Shown here: positions 1 through 8,748 of the stretch, in pieces
How positions within the stretch are numbered: position 1 is the stretch's first letter
Layout of the letters: each line of letters opens with the position of its first letter
Origin: CAVWDU01 sp963840725
GTDB lineage: Bacteria > Pseudomonadota > Gammaproteobacteria > Pseudomonadales > Halieaceae
Length of the DNA: 64,000 nucleotides
Direction: 5' to 3'
Assembly (NCBI GenBank): GCA_963840725.1
Contig: CAWIZY010000028.1
Coordinates: 62,001-126,000, forward strand
Translations under genes and position numbers: made by a program
The notes under the pieces: model-generated
Told to the model about the DNA's origin: nothing
The model's database searches: none
Seen by the model: only the letters and a program-made list of their open reading frames with translations

Positions 1-321
1 CCCTGATCATCAATTAATGAGGTGCACTACCATGATAACAGCTCCGGGGCAGGACTGAATAACTCAGCGTTTCGGCCTACTCTGGCAGGCTGTTGATTTT
101 CGTTTTCGAGGCAGCCACTGGTAGGCAAAAACAGGCGAAATGAGGGAGTGTATAGTGAATACATGACCGATTTGAGCCTGTTTTTAACGGAGCAGTGGCC
201 ACGCAGATAGAAAATCAACAACCTGCTCGGGCCACTAACCCCGCTACAGTTACGGCAAACGCTATTGGCTCAATCGCGAGCAGACTCAAGTACCAATTGC
301 GAAGTTACACGGTACCTTGCG
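1..321. other. Non-coding stretch downstream of the response regulator
   Basis: I see no convincing gene in the first 321 bases. The main content is the inverted-repeat element at 87-224, listed separately. Short open frames here lack ribosome binding sites and run through the palindrome. The left edge is a window boundary, so part of a neighbouring intergenic region may be cut off. Confidence 0.5.
87..224. repeat. Imperfect 138-bp inverted-repeat element
   Basis: The outer arms are 87-101 and 210-224, which are reverse complements except for one base (core TTGATTTTC / GAAAATCAA). A second arm pair lies inside: 110-136 matches the reverse complement of 176-200 imperfectly, pairing GCCACTG with CAGTGGC and AAAAACAGGC with GCCTGTTTTT. 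The centre carries a small TGTAT/ATACA symmetry. No transposase is present. It could be a MITE-like or REP-like dispersed element or a large hairpin; only one copy is seen in this window. Confidence 0.55.
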
Positions 322-1143
322 TCAGCGCTCCGACAAAAAAACTTTTATCGATTGTCGATAATTTCTGCTGACCTTCAACTGTTGTTCGCAGTCGAGATCA
401 AGCATGTACTCGCCTTTGCTCAGAGCGGCCACCTTAAGCACGCGTTCAAGATTGACGACCGTGGACCGGTGGATGCGTTTGAACTTGTCCGGGTCGAGCT
501 TGGACATGAGGTTCTTTAACGTCGACCGCATTATCAGCGTTTCGCCTCGAACATGCAGGCACATGTAGTCTCCCGCAGCGTCTACCCAGTCAATGTCATC
601 GATACCTACAAGTACTGTTCCGTCAGGGTTCTTGACCGCGATCTTGCGATCACCTACCCGCGCGTCAACCCGCGCGTGCCCGGCCGCACCGGCGGCACGC
701 CGCCCCGACACGCTTTGCGCGATCTCATCAATGGCACCAATAAGCGGGGTTTTGGGATCGGTATCTGACCGCGCTTCCACCATCCGCTGACGGGCTCGCT
801 CAATCGCTCGCTGTAAGCGTTTTTCGTCGATCGGCTTCAGGAGATAGTCAACGGCGTGCAGGTCGAATGCGTCTATAGCGTAGCGTTGATACGCCGTACA
901 AAAGATGACGTTCGGCATGCTGTCCGACTGCAATTCCTTGACCACGTCGAAGCCAGTGATACCGGGCATCTGAATATCCAGGATCAGCAGGTCAGGCCCC
1001 AGCGACAGGGTCTGTTTGATTGCCTCGCGTCCACCGCCGCATTGCGCCACCACCTCGACACCGGGCATATCGCACAGCAGTGCCGCAAGCAGCCTGCGCG
1101 CGAGTGGCTCATCATCCGCAATGATTACCCGCATCTCTGTCAT
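322..1143 (-). CDS. LytTR-family response regulator (LytR/AlgR type)
   Basis: DNA-binding response regulator of a two-component pair, acting in the cytoplasm. The N-terminal receiver domain (about residues 5-120) starts with the acidic pair in VIIADDEPLARR, has the phospho-acceptor aspartate in LLILDIQMPG, and the switch lysine in YLLKPID. The C-terminal half (about 165-270) is a LytTR DNA-binding domain (IDWVDAAGDYMCLH, FKRIHRSTVVNL). The kinase gene lies directly upstream. Its TGA overlaps a TTG codon at 1155, so translational coupling from that TTG is possible; ATG at 1143 or 1134 are alternatives, the latter matching the usual family start. The targets are unknown. The nearby CBM9 and TonB-receptor genes make a carbohydrate role plausible but unproven. 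Confidence 0.88.
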   Translation of the reverse strand: MTEMRVIIADDEPLARRLLAALLCDMPGVEVVAQCGGGREAIKQTLSLGPDLLILDIQMPGITGFDVVKELQSDSMPNVIFCTAYQRYAIDAFDLHAVDYLLKPIDEKRLQRAIERARQRMVEARSDTDPKTPLIGAIDEIAQSVSGRRAAGAAGHARVDARVGDRKIAVKNPDGTVLVGIDDIDWVDAAGDYMCLHVRGETLIMRSTLKNLMSKLDPDKFKRIHRSTVVNLERVLKVAALSKGEYMLDLDCEQQLKVSRNYRQSIKVFLSER

Positions 1144-1151
1144 CGTTTTGC

Positions 1152-2369
1152 TCAACCTGCGATAAATATCCTGTCGGTTTCGGTTTCGGTTTCGGTTTCG
1201 GTTTCGGTTTCGTTGGTTTCGGTTTCTGTAGTGTAAGGAAAACAGATCTTTACCGTCAGGCCGGAGGGCTCGACGTTTGACGTCGAAAACGAATACTGAG
1301 CCTGGTAGAGGGTTTGCAACCGTTCCAGCGTGTTGCGCAGACCGACTCCACGGCCTATCTCATCGTCAAGATCCCCGCCGGGGCCGGTGTCCGTTACTTC
1401 TAGCTGCAACTCGTCAGCTACACGCCTGGCCGCAATCCGCACGGTTCCAGGCTCCTCACTGGCGTTGATCGCATACTCCATGGCGTTCTCTACAATTGGT
1501 TGCAAGATCAAACTGGGCACCACGGCCCGGCGTGCGCAGTCCTCAATCTCGAACTCCAGTCGCAGCCTCTCGTCAAACCGTGCTTTCTCAATATCCAAAT
1601 AGGCCGTGAGCGACTTCAGTTCCCGTTCCAGAGTTGTCGTGGTCTCATTCTGGTGGTCGAGAGAATCCCTTAGGAAGCGGCTCAGCAACTGTATCATCTC
1701 TCCCCCACGCTCGGCGTCACCCAAGCGGACCAGGGCATTAATCGCGTTGAGTGTATTGAAGAGAAAGTGGGGATTAAGCTGATAACGCAACATTCTCAGC
1801 CTGGCCTCCCGGGCCATCGACTCCGCCTGTAATCGCTGCACCCGCTCGCGCTCCCTTGCTGCGGAAGCTTCCAGCAGTTGGCGGTGTTCAGTCAGATAAA
1901 GCTCGTAGTAAGTAATGCCGTAATAGAGCACTGTCCAGCTCAGGAACACGAACAGTGAACCAATATACCAATAATTGAACTCGGGCCAGACCCAACTGCC
2001 CTGCGTCAACCAGGAGAGCGTTTGCATTCTCCCAGCAGTCCAGACCGCACTGGCCACCAGAACACACAGTACCGCGATGAGTATCCGTATGGGAAGGCTA
2101 GACCCGAATGACCAGCGATAAATTGGCCGCAACGGCCATGAACAGAGAATGCCGGTCACCCCCTGCAGCAATGCATGTTCGACCTGAAACCAACTCACTT
2201 GGCTTGCAAACACGGCAATGCTGAAAAACGTGATTAGTGAGTACCCGGCCCAGCCTGACAGTTGACAAACCCAGAATCGATAATCCCGGCTGGTATAGAG
2301 AACATGTGCCAGGGAGTCTCTCGCTGAGTCATCATCGCCGCTTTTGTCACGTTCATACGGTATACACAT
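1152..2369 (-). CDS. LytS/YehU-type sensor histidine kinase with Glu-Thr repeat tail
   Basis: Integral inner-membrane sensor kinase, partner of the LytTR regulator just downstream. About four membrane segments lie in the first 160 residues (for example around ITFFSIAVF, LIAVLCVLVASAVW and LFVFLSWTVLYYG). A short coiled region rich in Arg and Glu follows, then the His_kinase domain with the phospho-acceptor in LNPHFLFNTLNAI, and an HATPase domain with the N-box (IVENAMEYAI) and DTGPGGD. The tail after the ATPase fold is a run of Glu-Thr dipeptides encoded by a hexanucleotide microsatellite and ends in DRIFIAG. ATG at 2369 gives 405 residues; a GTG at 2411 would extend it, and neither has a clear ribosome binding site. 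The sensed ligand cannot be read from the sequence. Confidence 0.85.
   Translation of the reverse strand: MCIPYERDKSGDDDSARDSLAHVLYTSRDYRFWVCQLSGWAGYSLITFFSIAVFASQVSWFQVEHALLQGVTGILCSWPLRPIYRWSFGSSLPIRILIAVLCVLVASAVWTAGRMQTLSWLTQGSWVWPEFNYWYIGSLFVFLSWTVLYYGITYYELYLTEHRQLLEASAARERERVQRLQAESMAREARLRMLRYQLNPHFLFNTLNAINALVRLGDAERGGEMIQLLSRFLRDSLDHQNETTTTLERELKSLTAYLDIEKARFDERLRLEFEIEDCARRAVVPSLILQPIVENAMEYAINASEEPGTVRIAARRVADELQLEVTDTGPGGDLDDEIGRGVGLRNTLERLQTLYQAQYSFSTSNVEPSGLTVKICFPYTTETETNETETETETETETDRIFIAG
1176..1226. repeat. GGTTTC hexanucleotide microsatellite inside the kinase gene
   Basis: Six perfect GGTTTC units (1176-1211), a GTT interruption, then two more units (1215-1226). On the minus strand these encode alternating Glu and Thr near the C-terminus of the histidine kinase. 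The unit is a multiple of three, so copy-number change would lengthen or shorten the tail without shifting frame. Confidence 0.9.
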
Positions 2370-2560
2370 CGCCAACGAATCATAACAACCCTGATTGCCC
2401 AAGCTTACCACACTAAAAGGGATCGTCCCGCCGCGCGCAAGCTCAACATCAATACGCTAAACTTGGGTGCAGGCCTGACGGAAGCGTGATGCCGGATGTT
2501 GCTCGGCAGAGTGCGGAGGCAGCATGTCATGATGTACACGTCTGAGAAGGGAGGCATCCA

Positions 2561-3316
2561 ATGACACAGGCGCGCCAGCTGTTTCTACTTACAACTCTCT
2601 GCTGGCTTTCAACCGCAGCGGCGTGTGCCATGGGGGCCAATCATGACCCTGACCGTTCCCTATACCGTGCGCCGGGCGCCGACACCGCGCCGACCATTGA
2701 CGGACGCGGTGATGATCCCGCGTGGCAGGAAGCGCAATGGCGGACTTTACAGCATCGCTGGCTGGGCCCCGAGTACACCGAAGATGACTTCAGCGGCCGG
2801 TACCGGGTCGTTTGGACGCCAAAACGATTGTATGTCCTGTTTGATTTTGTCGATGACATTCTGATAGATCGCTACCGGGACCCCCTGTTTCGTTACTGGG
2901 ACGATGACACCCTCGAGATTTTTATCGACGAGGACCATTCCGGCGGCAATCACCAGTACAATCACAATGCTTTCGCTTATCACATTTCACTGGACAACCA
3001 GGCAATCGATATTGCGCCAGACCAGCAGCCCCGTGAGTACAACGCTCATGCCGAAAGCCGTTGGTTACAGCAGGGCGGCAGGATTACCTGGGAGGTTAGT
3101 ATCGCCATCTACAGCGATCAGTATCTGGATGATTCACACAACAGGCCCGTGCAGCTACACCCCGGCAAAATCATGGGTTTCATGCTGGCATATTGCGACA
3201 ATGACGGCAGCGATACCCGAGAGAACTTTATCAGCTCTGAGCATGCGACACCGCCTCACCGTGACAGAGGCTGGATCGATGCGGGTTTGTTCGGCACCCT
3301 GGAACTGGTGCAGTAA
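2561..3316 (+). CDS. Secreted CBM9-like carbohydrate-binding protein
   Basis: A 251-residue exported protein. The N-terminus is a signal peptide (hydrophobic LFLLTTLCWLSTAAACAMG). Cleavage near Ala-Cys is possible, but the lipobox is not canonical, so periplasmic or lipoprotein cannot be decided. The rest matches the family 9 carbohydrate-binding fold: the opening strand PTIDGRGDDPAW, the VLFDFVDD strand, DDTLEIFIDED, and a late GFMLAYCDNDG region. A strong GGAGG lies 7 bases before the ATG. It is divergent from the two-component pair and convergent with the halogenase gene. Family members bind glycan ends or act as accessory domains; here it stands alone, so a role in sensing or capturing saccharides is inference. 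Confidence 0.8.
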   Translation: MTQARQLFLLTTLCWLSTAAACAMGANHDPDRSLYRAPGADTAPTIDGRGDDPAWQEAQWRTLQHRWLGPEYTEDDFSGRYRVVWTPKRLYVLFDFVDDILIDRYRDPLFRYWDDDTLEIFIDEDHSGGNHQYNHNAFAYHISLDNQAIDIAPDQQPREYNAHAESRWLQQGGRITWEVSIAIYSDQYLDDSHNRPVQLHPGKIMGFMLAYCDNDGSDTRENFISSEHATPPHRDRGWIDAGLFGTLELVQ

Positions 3317-3360
3317 CCCGCCGAGCGCCCCAGCTTCAAAATCGAGAAAGTAACGGGCAC

Positions 3361-4863
3361 TTAACCCGTCATTCTGCGTTGCGATTTTTCGGCGAGAAAC
3401 GATGACAGGTACTCGGTATGAGTGGGTAATCCGGAGACTGTGCGATCTACATTGGACTTGATGTGCTGCAGAAAGTCGCCCAACTCCTCATCGCTCATGG
3501 TATCTACCAGTGCGTGATAGCGCTCTGGCAGGAGTCCCTGTCCTATCATGACCTGCTGCCAGGAATCGTCAAACAGCTCGGCCGCTTCCCGGAACACGTG
3601 TCCAGTTTCACGGAACACCTTGAGACGATGCTCAAGACTATGCGGTATGTCCATCGTACCGCAATAGCGCCAGAACTCCGTATCGGTTCGCCGGGTGACC
3701 TTGTAGTGCATAATGATGAAGTCCCTGATTCTTTCGACATCAAAATCCGCTTGTTTGTTGAACTCATCCACCTCACTCTGGTGGATACCGGTCTCCGGGA
3801 ACATCCTCAGAAAACGCACGATATTCTGTTGAATCAGATGAATACTGGTCGATTCCAGCGGCTCCAGAAAACCACTGGACAACCCCACCGCGAGACAGTT
3901 CCGGTGCCACTGTTTTCTCCGCCGGCCGGGGCTGAACTTAATGTGGAGAGGCTTGGTGAGTGTGTCTCCCTCGATATTATCCAGGAGAGTTTTCTCAGCA
4001 TCATCCGAAGACAGATAGCGACTGCAATAAACCATGCCGTTGCCGACTCGATGCTGGAGCGGAATACGCCACTGCCACCCCGCTTCGCGGGCTGTGGCGC
4101 GCGTGTATGGAATAGGCTCAGCAATGGCCTTGGTCTGTATGGCCACGGCGGAGTCACAGGGCAGCCAGTGTGACCAGGATTCGTAACCGGCATGCAACGC
4201 CTGCTCTATCAGCAAAGCACGCATGCCAGTGCAGTCTATGAAGAAGTCTCCGTCAATTTTTTCGCCACTGTCCAGCGACAGCGAGGCGATGTAACCGGTC
4301 TCCGGGTCCAGGTCTACGCGGGCAATTCGTCCCTCCTGCCTCCGTACGCCATGCTGTTCGCTCATTTTCCGCAGGTATCGTGCATACAGGGACGCATCGA
4401 TATGGAAGGCGTAGTTCAGACCGTTTTTGGGCAGGTGGGCAAACCGGCGCGACTCCGCTGCCGCACGCTCGAGACAATAATCTCCGAACCCCTCGCTCAG
4501 ACCCAGCTTACGCCCTTTCAGCCAGAAGTGCTGAAACCCGCAGGCCCAGCAATCCTTGCCAGTAACACCGAATGCGTGAAGATACGACTCATCGACCTCT
4601 CCCCAGTTCTCGAATTGGATACCCAGCTTGTAGGTTCCCTGAACTTCACGAATGAAATCCGCTTCGTTGATACCCAACAGGCGATTGAAAAAAACCATGG
4701 TTGGAATAGTTGCCTCACCCACCCCGATCGTGCCGATCGCCTCCGACTCAATCAGGGTAATTTCGAGGTTTTTTCCCATCAGCTTGGATATAGCGGCAGC
4801 AGCCATCCAACCAGCGGTGCCGCCTCCAGCGATCACGACTTTCTTCACCGGATGTTCATTCAT
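3361..4863 (-). CDS. Flavin-dependent tryptophan-halogenase family protein (copy 1)
   Basis: A 500-residue member of the Trp_halogenase family (PF04820), cytoplasmic. It has the FAD-binding GGGTAGWM near the N-terminus, a lysine in TYKLGIQF that aligns by position with the catalytic Lys of PrnA-type halogenases, and the family WxWxIP signature as WQWRIP at about residue 275. The C-terminal region GLSSGFLEPLESTSIHL is typical. It is the last gene of a tight minus-strand run (cupin 49 bases upstream, SapC, second halogenase, TonB receptor). In such receptor-linked clusters of Xanthomonas, Caulobacter and marine bacteria the true substrate is unknown, and free tryptophan is not implied. The family call is solid; the substrate is not known. 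Confidence 0.92.
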   Translation of the reverse strand: MNEHPVKKVVIAGGGTAGWMAAAAISKLMGKNLEITLIESEAIGTIGVGEATIPTMVFFNRLLGINEADFIREVQGTYKLGIQFENWGEVDESYLHAFGVTGKDCWACGFQHFWLKGRKLGLSEGFGDYCLERAAAESRRFAHLPKNGLNYAFHIDASLYARYLRKMSEQHGVRRQEGRIARVDLDPETGYIASLSLDSGEKIDGDFFIDCTGMRALLIEQALHAGYESWSHWLPCDSAVAIQTKAIAEPIPYTRATAREAGWQWRIPLQHRVGNGMVYCSRYLSSDDAEKTLLDNIEGDTLTKPLHIKFSPGRRRKQWHRNCLAVGLSSGFLEPLESTSIHLIQQNIVRFLRMFPETGIHQSEVDEFNKQADFDVERIRDFIIMHYKVTRRTDTEFWRYCGTMDIPHSLEHRLKVFRETGHVFREAAELFDDSWQQVMIGQGLLPERYHALVDTMSDEELGDFLQHIKSNVDRTVSGLPTHTEYLSSFLAEKSQRRMTG

Positions 4864-4912
4864 ACCTGCACCTCTTCAATAGCCGAACACGCAACCATAG
4901 CGCGCTGAAGCC

Positions 4913-5923
4913 CTAGATTTTTCCGCGCAGTACCGTGCGCAATCGCCTGATCGTGTCCGCATCCAGATCACCCAGCACGCCCAGTCGATCCTCGGGAATG
5001 TGGCCAAAGTCGCCTTCGTGTTCGCCAAATACATAATGATCAAAAATGTCGCGCCACACCCGCCGCTGCTCTATCGGTAAGCCTCTGGTAGTCATCATAG
5101 CGTGAATCAGCGCATTCAGCGGATTGCCGCCACCTTGCCTGCCAATGTTCCACCAGTAGTTTACCAGAATGTTGAGCGGGGCCTCCGCTTCGACATGATG
5201 CCACCACATGCTCGGTAGATAGAGGGCGTCCCCCGCCTCGAGTTCTGCTACTTGCGCGGCTGCAAGTGCCTCTCTGAATTTGGGAAATCTGCCATAATCC
5301 GGACACTCAAAATCAACCAGGCTGATTGACTGACCCGCAGGCGTGAAGTCCAGGGGCCCCACGTACAAGTTGCTGAGCTGCTCGGGCGGGAACAGCGTAA
5401 ACCTTCGCTGTCCGGCGACTACGCAGGCAATGTTCTCCGGCGTGTCATAGTGCGCAGCGATGCGCGACCGGTTGCCCAACCAGATAGATACCAGCGGGGC
5501 AACATCGCCGAGGCAAATATCGTTAGAGTCCCGGAACCCCGGAAACACTTTGTCTATGGCGGTGGAGCCCAGGTACAAAGGAGGCGCCTCACCCACGCTA
5601 CTTTCGAGTGCACTCAGTTCGCCCAGCACGCTGCAGAGACGTGTGGTCACACGCTCGAAATTAAAGCCATTCAGGGTTTCGTTATAAAAGTACCGGCCAC
5701 GGGCAGCGGGATCGCCACGGAATGTGAGCACATCCTGATCCCTGGCGTAATTCCTCAAATAATCGAGCGCAGCCGCCGCCCCATCTTTTCCGGCGGTCAC
5801 GCTGGGCCAGTCCGCCACCAGGCCCCTGATAACAGCGGGCTGCCGGCTGTCGAGGACAGCCGCGAGACTATCCTCGCGCGCACAAACGGCAACCTCGCGA
5901 ACCCGGGTGCTTATTTGTGGCAC
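4913..5923 (-). CDS. JmjC/cupin-8-like Fe(II) dioxygenase-family protein
   Basis: A 336-residue cupin_8/JmjC-like protein. The iron-binding pair of the facial triad is visible as HYD in IAAHYDTPENI, with the distal histidine in MWWHHVEAEAPL. The N-terminal part (AVIRGLVADWP) is characteristic of the family. The start is a GTG preceded by GGAGG with 6 bases between, so it is well supported. It lies 19 bases downstream of sapC and 49 bases upstream of halogenase copy 1. Family members hydroxylate proteins or small molecules using 2-oxoglutarate. Constant association with a TonB receptor, SapC and halogenases suggests a joint role in modifying an imported or surface molecule, which is unproven. 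Confidence 0.88.
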   Translation of the reverse strand: MPQISTRVREVAVCAREDSLAAVLDSRQPAVIRGLVADWPSVTAGKDGAAAALDYLRNYARDQDVLTFRGDPAARGRYFYNETLNGFNFERVTTRLCSVLGELSALESSVGEAPPLYLGSTAIDKVFPGFRDSNDICLGDVAPLVSIWLGNRSRIAAHYDTPENIACVVAGQRRFTLFPPEQLSNLYVGPLDFTPAGQSISLVDFECPDYGRFPKFREALAAAQVAELEAGDALYLPSMWWHHVEAEAPLNILVNYWWNIGRQGGGNPLNALIHAMMTTRGLPIEQRRVWRDIFDHYVFGEHEGDFGHIPEDRLGVLGDLDADTIRRLRTVLRGKI

Positions 5924-5942
5924 GGCCTGCCTCCGAAAACGC

Positions 5943-6674
5943 TCAGCCGGTTTCCCGGCGATTCTTCAACTCGATCAAACTGGGGATATTGGCCATAGAC
6001 GCTACCAGCATGTAAGCACCAAACAGGATCCCGCGTCGACTGAAGTCTTCCAGTACCTCAGGATCAAGCAGGGCAAGCTTTTCTTCATTGATGGTAGAGA
6101 ACCCCGATAGTTCATGCTTCTCTCCATTGTTCAACCGAATCTGCACGGCGAGAGGCTCTATCAGTTCCTGCTCGGACAGCGCCTGGCAGAACGTCTCGAT
6201 AGCTGCCTGGCCCTGATCTATTTCCTGCAGAATCCCTGCGATACGATCGGTATATTCGCTATTCGCCCCGGAGTGCTGGAACAGGCGTTCACCGCCTGAA
6301 CCGAGTCGCGGGTTATCCATATCAATTGAGATCACCATGGATTTCTCCCCTCTCCCACTACCGCCGGCCAGGCCTTCCTGAAACCCGATCAGAAATGGGC
6401 CGCGCCGAATCATTAACGGCACGTAGCTGGCTTGCCAATACTCACCGTCGAGGTACAGGTTTTCTCCTTCCTCAAAACCGAACATCACCATGGGCAGGTA
6501 TTTGCCGCTGTGCGAATCCTGGTGCAGAAAAATCGGATAGTCTCCCTGTAAACTATGAAACTCTGAGGGAATAGCGAGGGTACACATAATCGCGTCCCCC
6601 CAGGCGGCTCCATAGCCTGTGTGAACGCAAAGGTCTTTGTGATCAACGACATTTAAAATTGCGTGACTAGCCAT
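5943..6674 (-). CDS. SapC family protein
   Basis: A 243-residue protein matching the SapC family (PF07277): SHAILNVVDHKDL at the start, a middle part with YPIFLHQD and PLMIRRGPFLIGF, and the C-terminal block GFSTINEEKLALL. No signal peptide or membrane segment is evident. SapC was named for Campylobacter S-layer protein loci, but its biochemical role is not established. The ATG has GGAG 6 bases upstream. It sits 14 bases downstream of halogenase copy 2 and 19 bases upstream of the cupin gene, an arrangement recurring beside sugar-type TonB receptors. Function beyond the family name is unknown. Confidence 0.9.
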   Translation of the reverse strand: MASHAILNVVDHKDLCVHTGYGAAWGDAIMCTLAIPSEFHSLQGDYPIFLHQDSHSGKYLPMVMFGFEEGENLYLDGEYWQASYVPLMIRRGPFLIGFQEGLAGGSGRGEKSMVISIDMDNPRLGSGGERLFQHSGANSEYTDRIAGILQEIDQGQAAIETFCQALSEQELIEPLAVQIRLNNGEKHELSGFSTINEEKLALLDPEVLEDFSRRGILFGAYMLVASMANIPSLIELKNRRETG

Positions 6675-6688
6675 ATCTCACTCCAGGT

Positions 6689-8254
6689 TCATGCGCGACC
6701 GGCAGTCGCGCTGGGGGCGGCGACCGGCACGTTGAGCCGCGACAATAGTTCCCGGTTCGATGGCAAGCCTTTGAGCAGTTTGCGTGTATGGCGGTTATTC
6801 TCCTCCAACATCCGCAGAGCGGCTCGAGGGTCCTCGCTGCGTCGGGGGAAATCGGGCGTGCGAGTCACGTGATCCATACCGTAAAGAACGTACTGATAAC
6901 TGGCGTAGGAGAAAATTTCCTCACTCTGCTCGAAATCGAGCCGCGACGGGGGCCGGTGGCGCCATAGCGCCATCAACTCCTGCAATCGCTCGGGAACAGA
7001 GGACGGCTCCCGGTGATCCCGCCAATAATCAGTGTCTTCGCGACGTGACAACAGATAGTGCAACTTCAGGAACTCAATGACCCTGTCCCAGCGGTATCGA
7101 AATCGCCGATTGAACCGCGCCGCGACAATATGCATGGTCGAACGATCCGCCGGCAGGTCATCTCGTATCATGGCCGCGGAAAGTTCGACCATTGCCAGCG
7201 CCGAGGCCTCCAACGGTTCGATAAACCCGGCCGACATGCCCACCGCGACACAATTCCTGCGCCAGAAAGATTCGCGCATTCCCGGTTCGAATCGCAGCCG
7301 TCGTGGCTGCAGCTTGCCAAGCTCATCCAGGTCCAGTGCGGGACGCAAATATTCCAGCAGTTCCGCTTCGGCACACTCATCCGTGATGTGGGCACTGGAG
7401 TAGACATATCCGACACCCCGCCGAGTGGGTAGGCCGATATCCCAAATCCAGCCGGCGCTGCAGGCTGTAGCAAGGGTCGCAGATGCAATAGGATCACTCT
7501 GGCTGCGATAGGGTATCTGGACCGCCAGTGCCCGGTCATTGAATAGAACGTCTCGACGGCTGACGAGAGGCTGCTTGAAGTGTTCGCCCACCAGCATGGA
7601 AGCCCCACCGGAGCAGTCGATGAAAAGATCCCCTTCCAGATCGCCATGGTTCCTCGTTACCAGACTCTGAATGAAGTCATCGGCATCACTGCGCACGCGG
7701 ATGACGTGATCGGAAATATGCTTGACTCCCAGTGCAGCAGTGCAATGCTCTCGCAGGAAAAGGCCAAACTTTGCAGCATCGAGATGATAGGCATAATTCA
7801 CCACTGCAGCGTAGTCGGGCGTCGTCGACTGTTTTGGAGCAAGCCGGGCCTCGCACAGGCTCTCCTGAGCAGAAACCGCGCTGGCAAAAGACGTGCCGGA
7901 CATACGGCGCTGCCAGTAGGGGATGCTATTGACCTCGAGGATACCCTGAGGCGGGGAAAAAGGATGATAATAGAACTCTTGGCCGTGCCCGGTTTGCCAG
8001 CCTATGAACTTTGAGCCCTGTTTGAACGATACATCGCATTCGCGAATAAACGCGGATTCCGACACGCCAATCTTTCTCAACGTGTCTCTCATGGAGGGCC
8101 ATGTGCCTTCGCCTACGCCGATAGTCGGTACGTCTGGCGACTCAACCAGCGTCACCCTCACGTTCTCGCGGTGTTCGCCCGCGATGATACCTGCCGTCAG
8201 CCAGCCCGCCGAACCACCGCCCAAAACTACAATGTTTTTAATTGCTTTACTCAT
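6689..8254 (-). CDS. Flavin-dependent tryptophan-halogenase family protein (copy 2)
   Basis: A 521-residue PF04820 protein starting at the ATG of MSKAIKNIVVLGGG; an upstream GTG at 8284 would add ten non-conserved residues. The FAD motif GGGSAGWL and the lysine in SFKQGSKF are present. The WxWxIP signature is altered to WIWDIG, Gly replacing Pro. The C-terminal GMSAGFIEPLEASAL block matches copy 1, but overall similarity to copy 1 is only moderate, so this is an old paralogue rather than a recent duplicate. It is the first gene after the TonB receptor, separated from it by a MITE-like element. Whether it chlorinates, brominates or only acts as an oxygenase cannot be read from sequence. Confidence 0.9.
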   Translation of the reverse strand: MSKAIKNIVVLGGGSAGWLTAGIIAGEHRENVRVTLVESPDVPTIGVGEGTWPSMRDTLRKIGVSESAFIRECDVSFKQGSKFIGWQTGHGQEFYYHPFSPPQGILEVNSIPYWQRRMSGTSFASAVSAQESLCEARLAPKQSTTPDYAAVVNYAYHLDAAKFGLFLREHCTAALGVKHISDHVIRVRSDADDFIQSLVTRNHGDLEGDLFIDCSGGASMLVGEHFKQPLVSRRDVLFNDRALAVQIPYRSQSDPIASATLATACSAGWIWDIGLPTRRGVGYVYSSAHITDECAEAELLEYLRPALDLDELGKLQPRRLRFEPGMRESFWRRNCVAVGMSAGFIEPLEASALAMVELSAAMIRDDLPADRSTMHIVAARFNRRFRYRWDRVIEFLKLHYLLSRREDTDYWRDHREPSSVPERLQELMALWRHRPPSRLDFEQSEEIFSYASYQYVLYGMDHVTRTPDFPRRSEDPRAALRMLEENNRHTRKLLKGLPSNRELLSRLNVPVAAPSATAGRA

Positions 8255-8470
8255 TCGACACGACACGACCAGGCAACACCACACTCACGAATAAACGGGT
8301 CGACAAGAGTTACTATAAGGGTTTGCAGTAATAAAGCCACCCTCGCGTGCCCCGAGGCTGGCGCGGACTGCCGGCAACGCGGGCATTCCAGCACTATACC
8401 GTGGTTTTCCTCCATGCTGCGCAAGGATGCGCCCGGTGCCCCCCGGCTCGCATCCCGGCCTGAAGCACTA

Positions 8471-8748
8471 GGGCACCTCTGAACAATGGCAATGCGCTCA
8501 GGCTTTCAGGCAGATTCGCAATCAAGGCGTCGCTTTGAAGGCAGGCTGGTTGCCTGTCGAAAAGTGGCAACGTCGAGTGCGGGTTTGCCTGAAAGCCCCG
8601 CAGGGCGGGCCCTGAAGCGTCCAGAGCAAGGGGGCGGCCATCCGTTTGCGCCGCTTGCCAAGGGTTACGGCCATTACCTGCGCGACGCGCCTTGCTCTGA
8701 ACGCTTCAGAGCTCCGCTGAGCGCGATTGCCATTATTCAGAGGTGCCC
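8471..8748. mobile_element. 278-bp MITE-like element with terminal inverted repeats and TA flanks
   Basis: The ends are perfect 13-base inverted repeats (GGGCACCTCTGAA at 8471-8483 and its complement at 8736-8748). They continue for about 20 more bases with few mismatches (AATGGCAAT on both sides). Both ends are flanked by TA (8469-8470 and 8749-8750), as expected for an insertion duplicating TA. The interior has two further inverted pairs (TTTCAGGCA against TGCCTGAAA; CAGAGCAAGG against CCTTGCTCTG), so the transcript would fold into several hairpins. There is no transposase frame. The remaining spacer, 8255-8470, shows nothing else. IS630/mariner-type or some IS5-group elements could mobilise it; no parent is seen here. 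Confidence 0.72.

Noticed and set aside
3352..3370. Hairpin ACGGG-N7-CCCGT at the CBM9/halogenase convergence
   Set aside because: The stem is short, overlaps the halogenase stop and has no T-run, so I do not call it a terminator.
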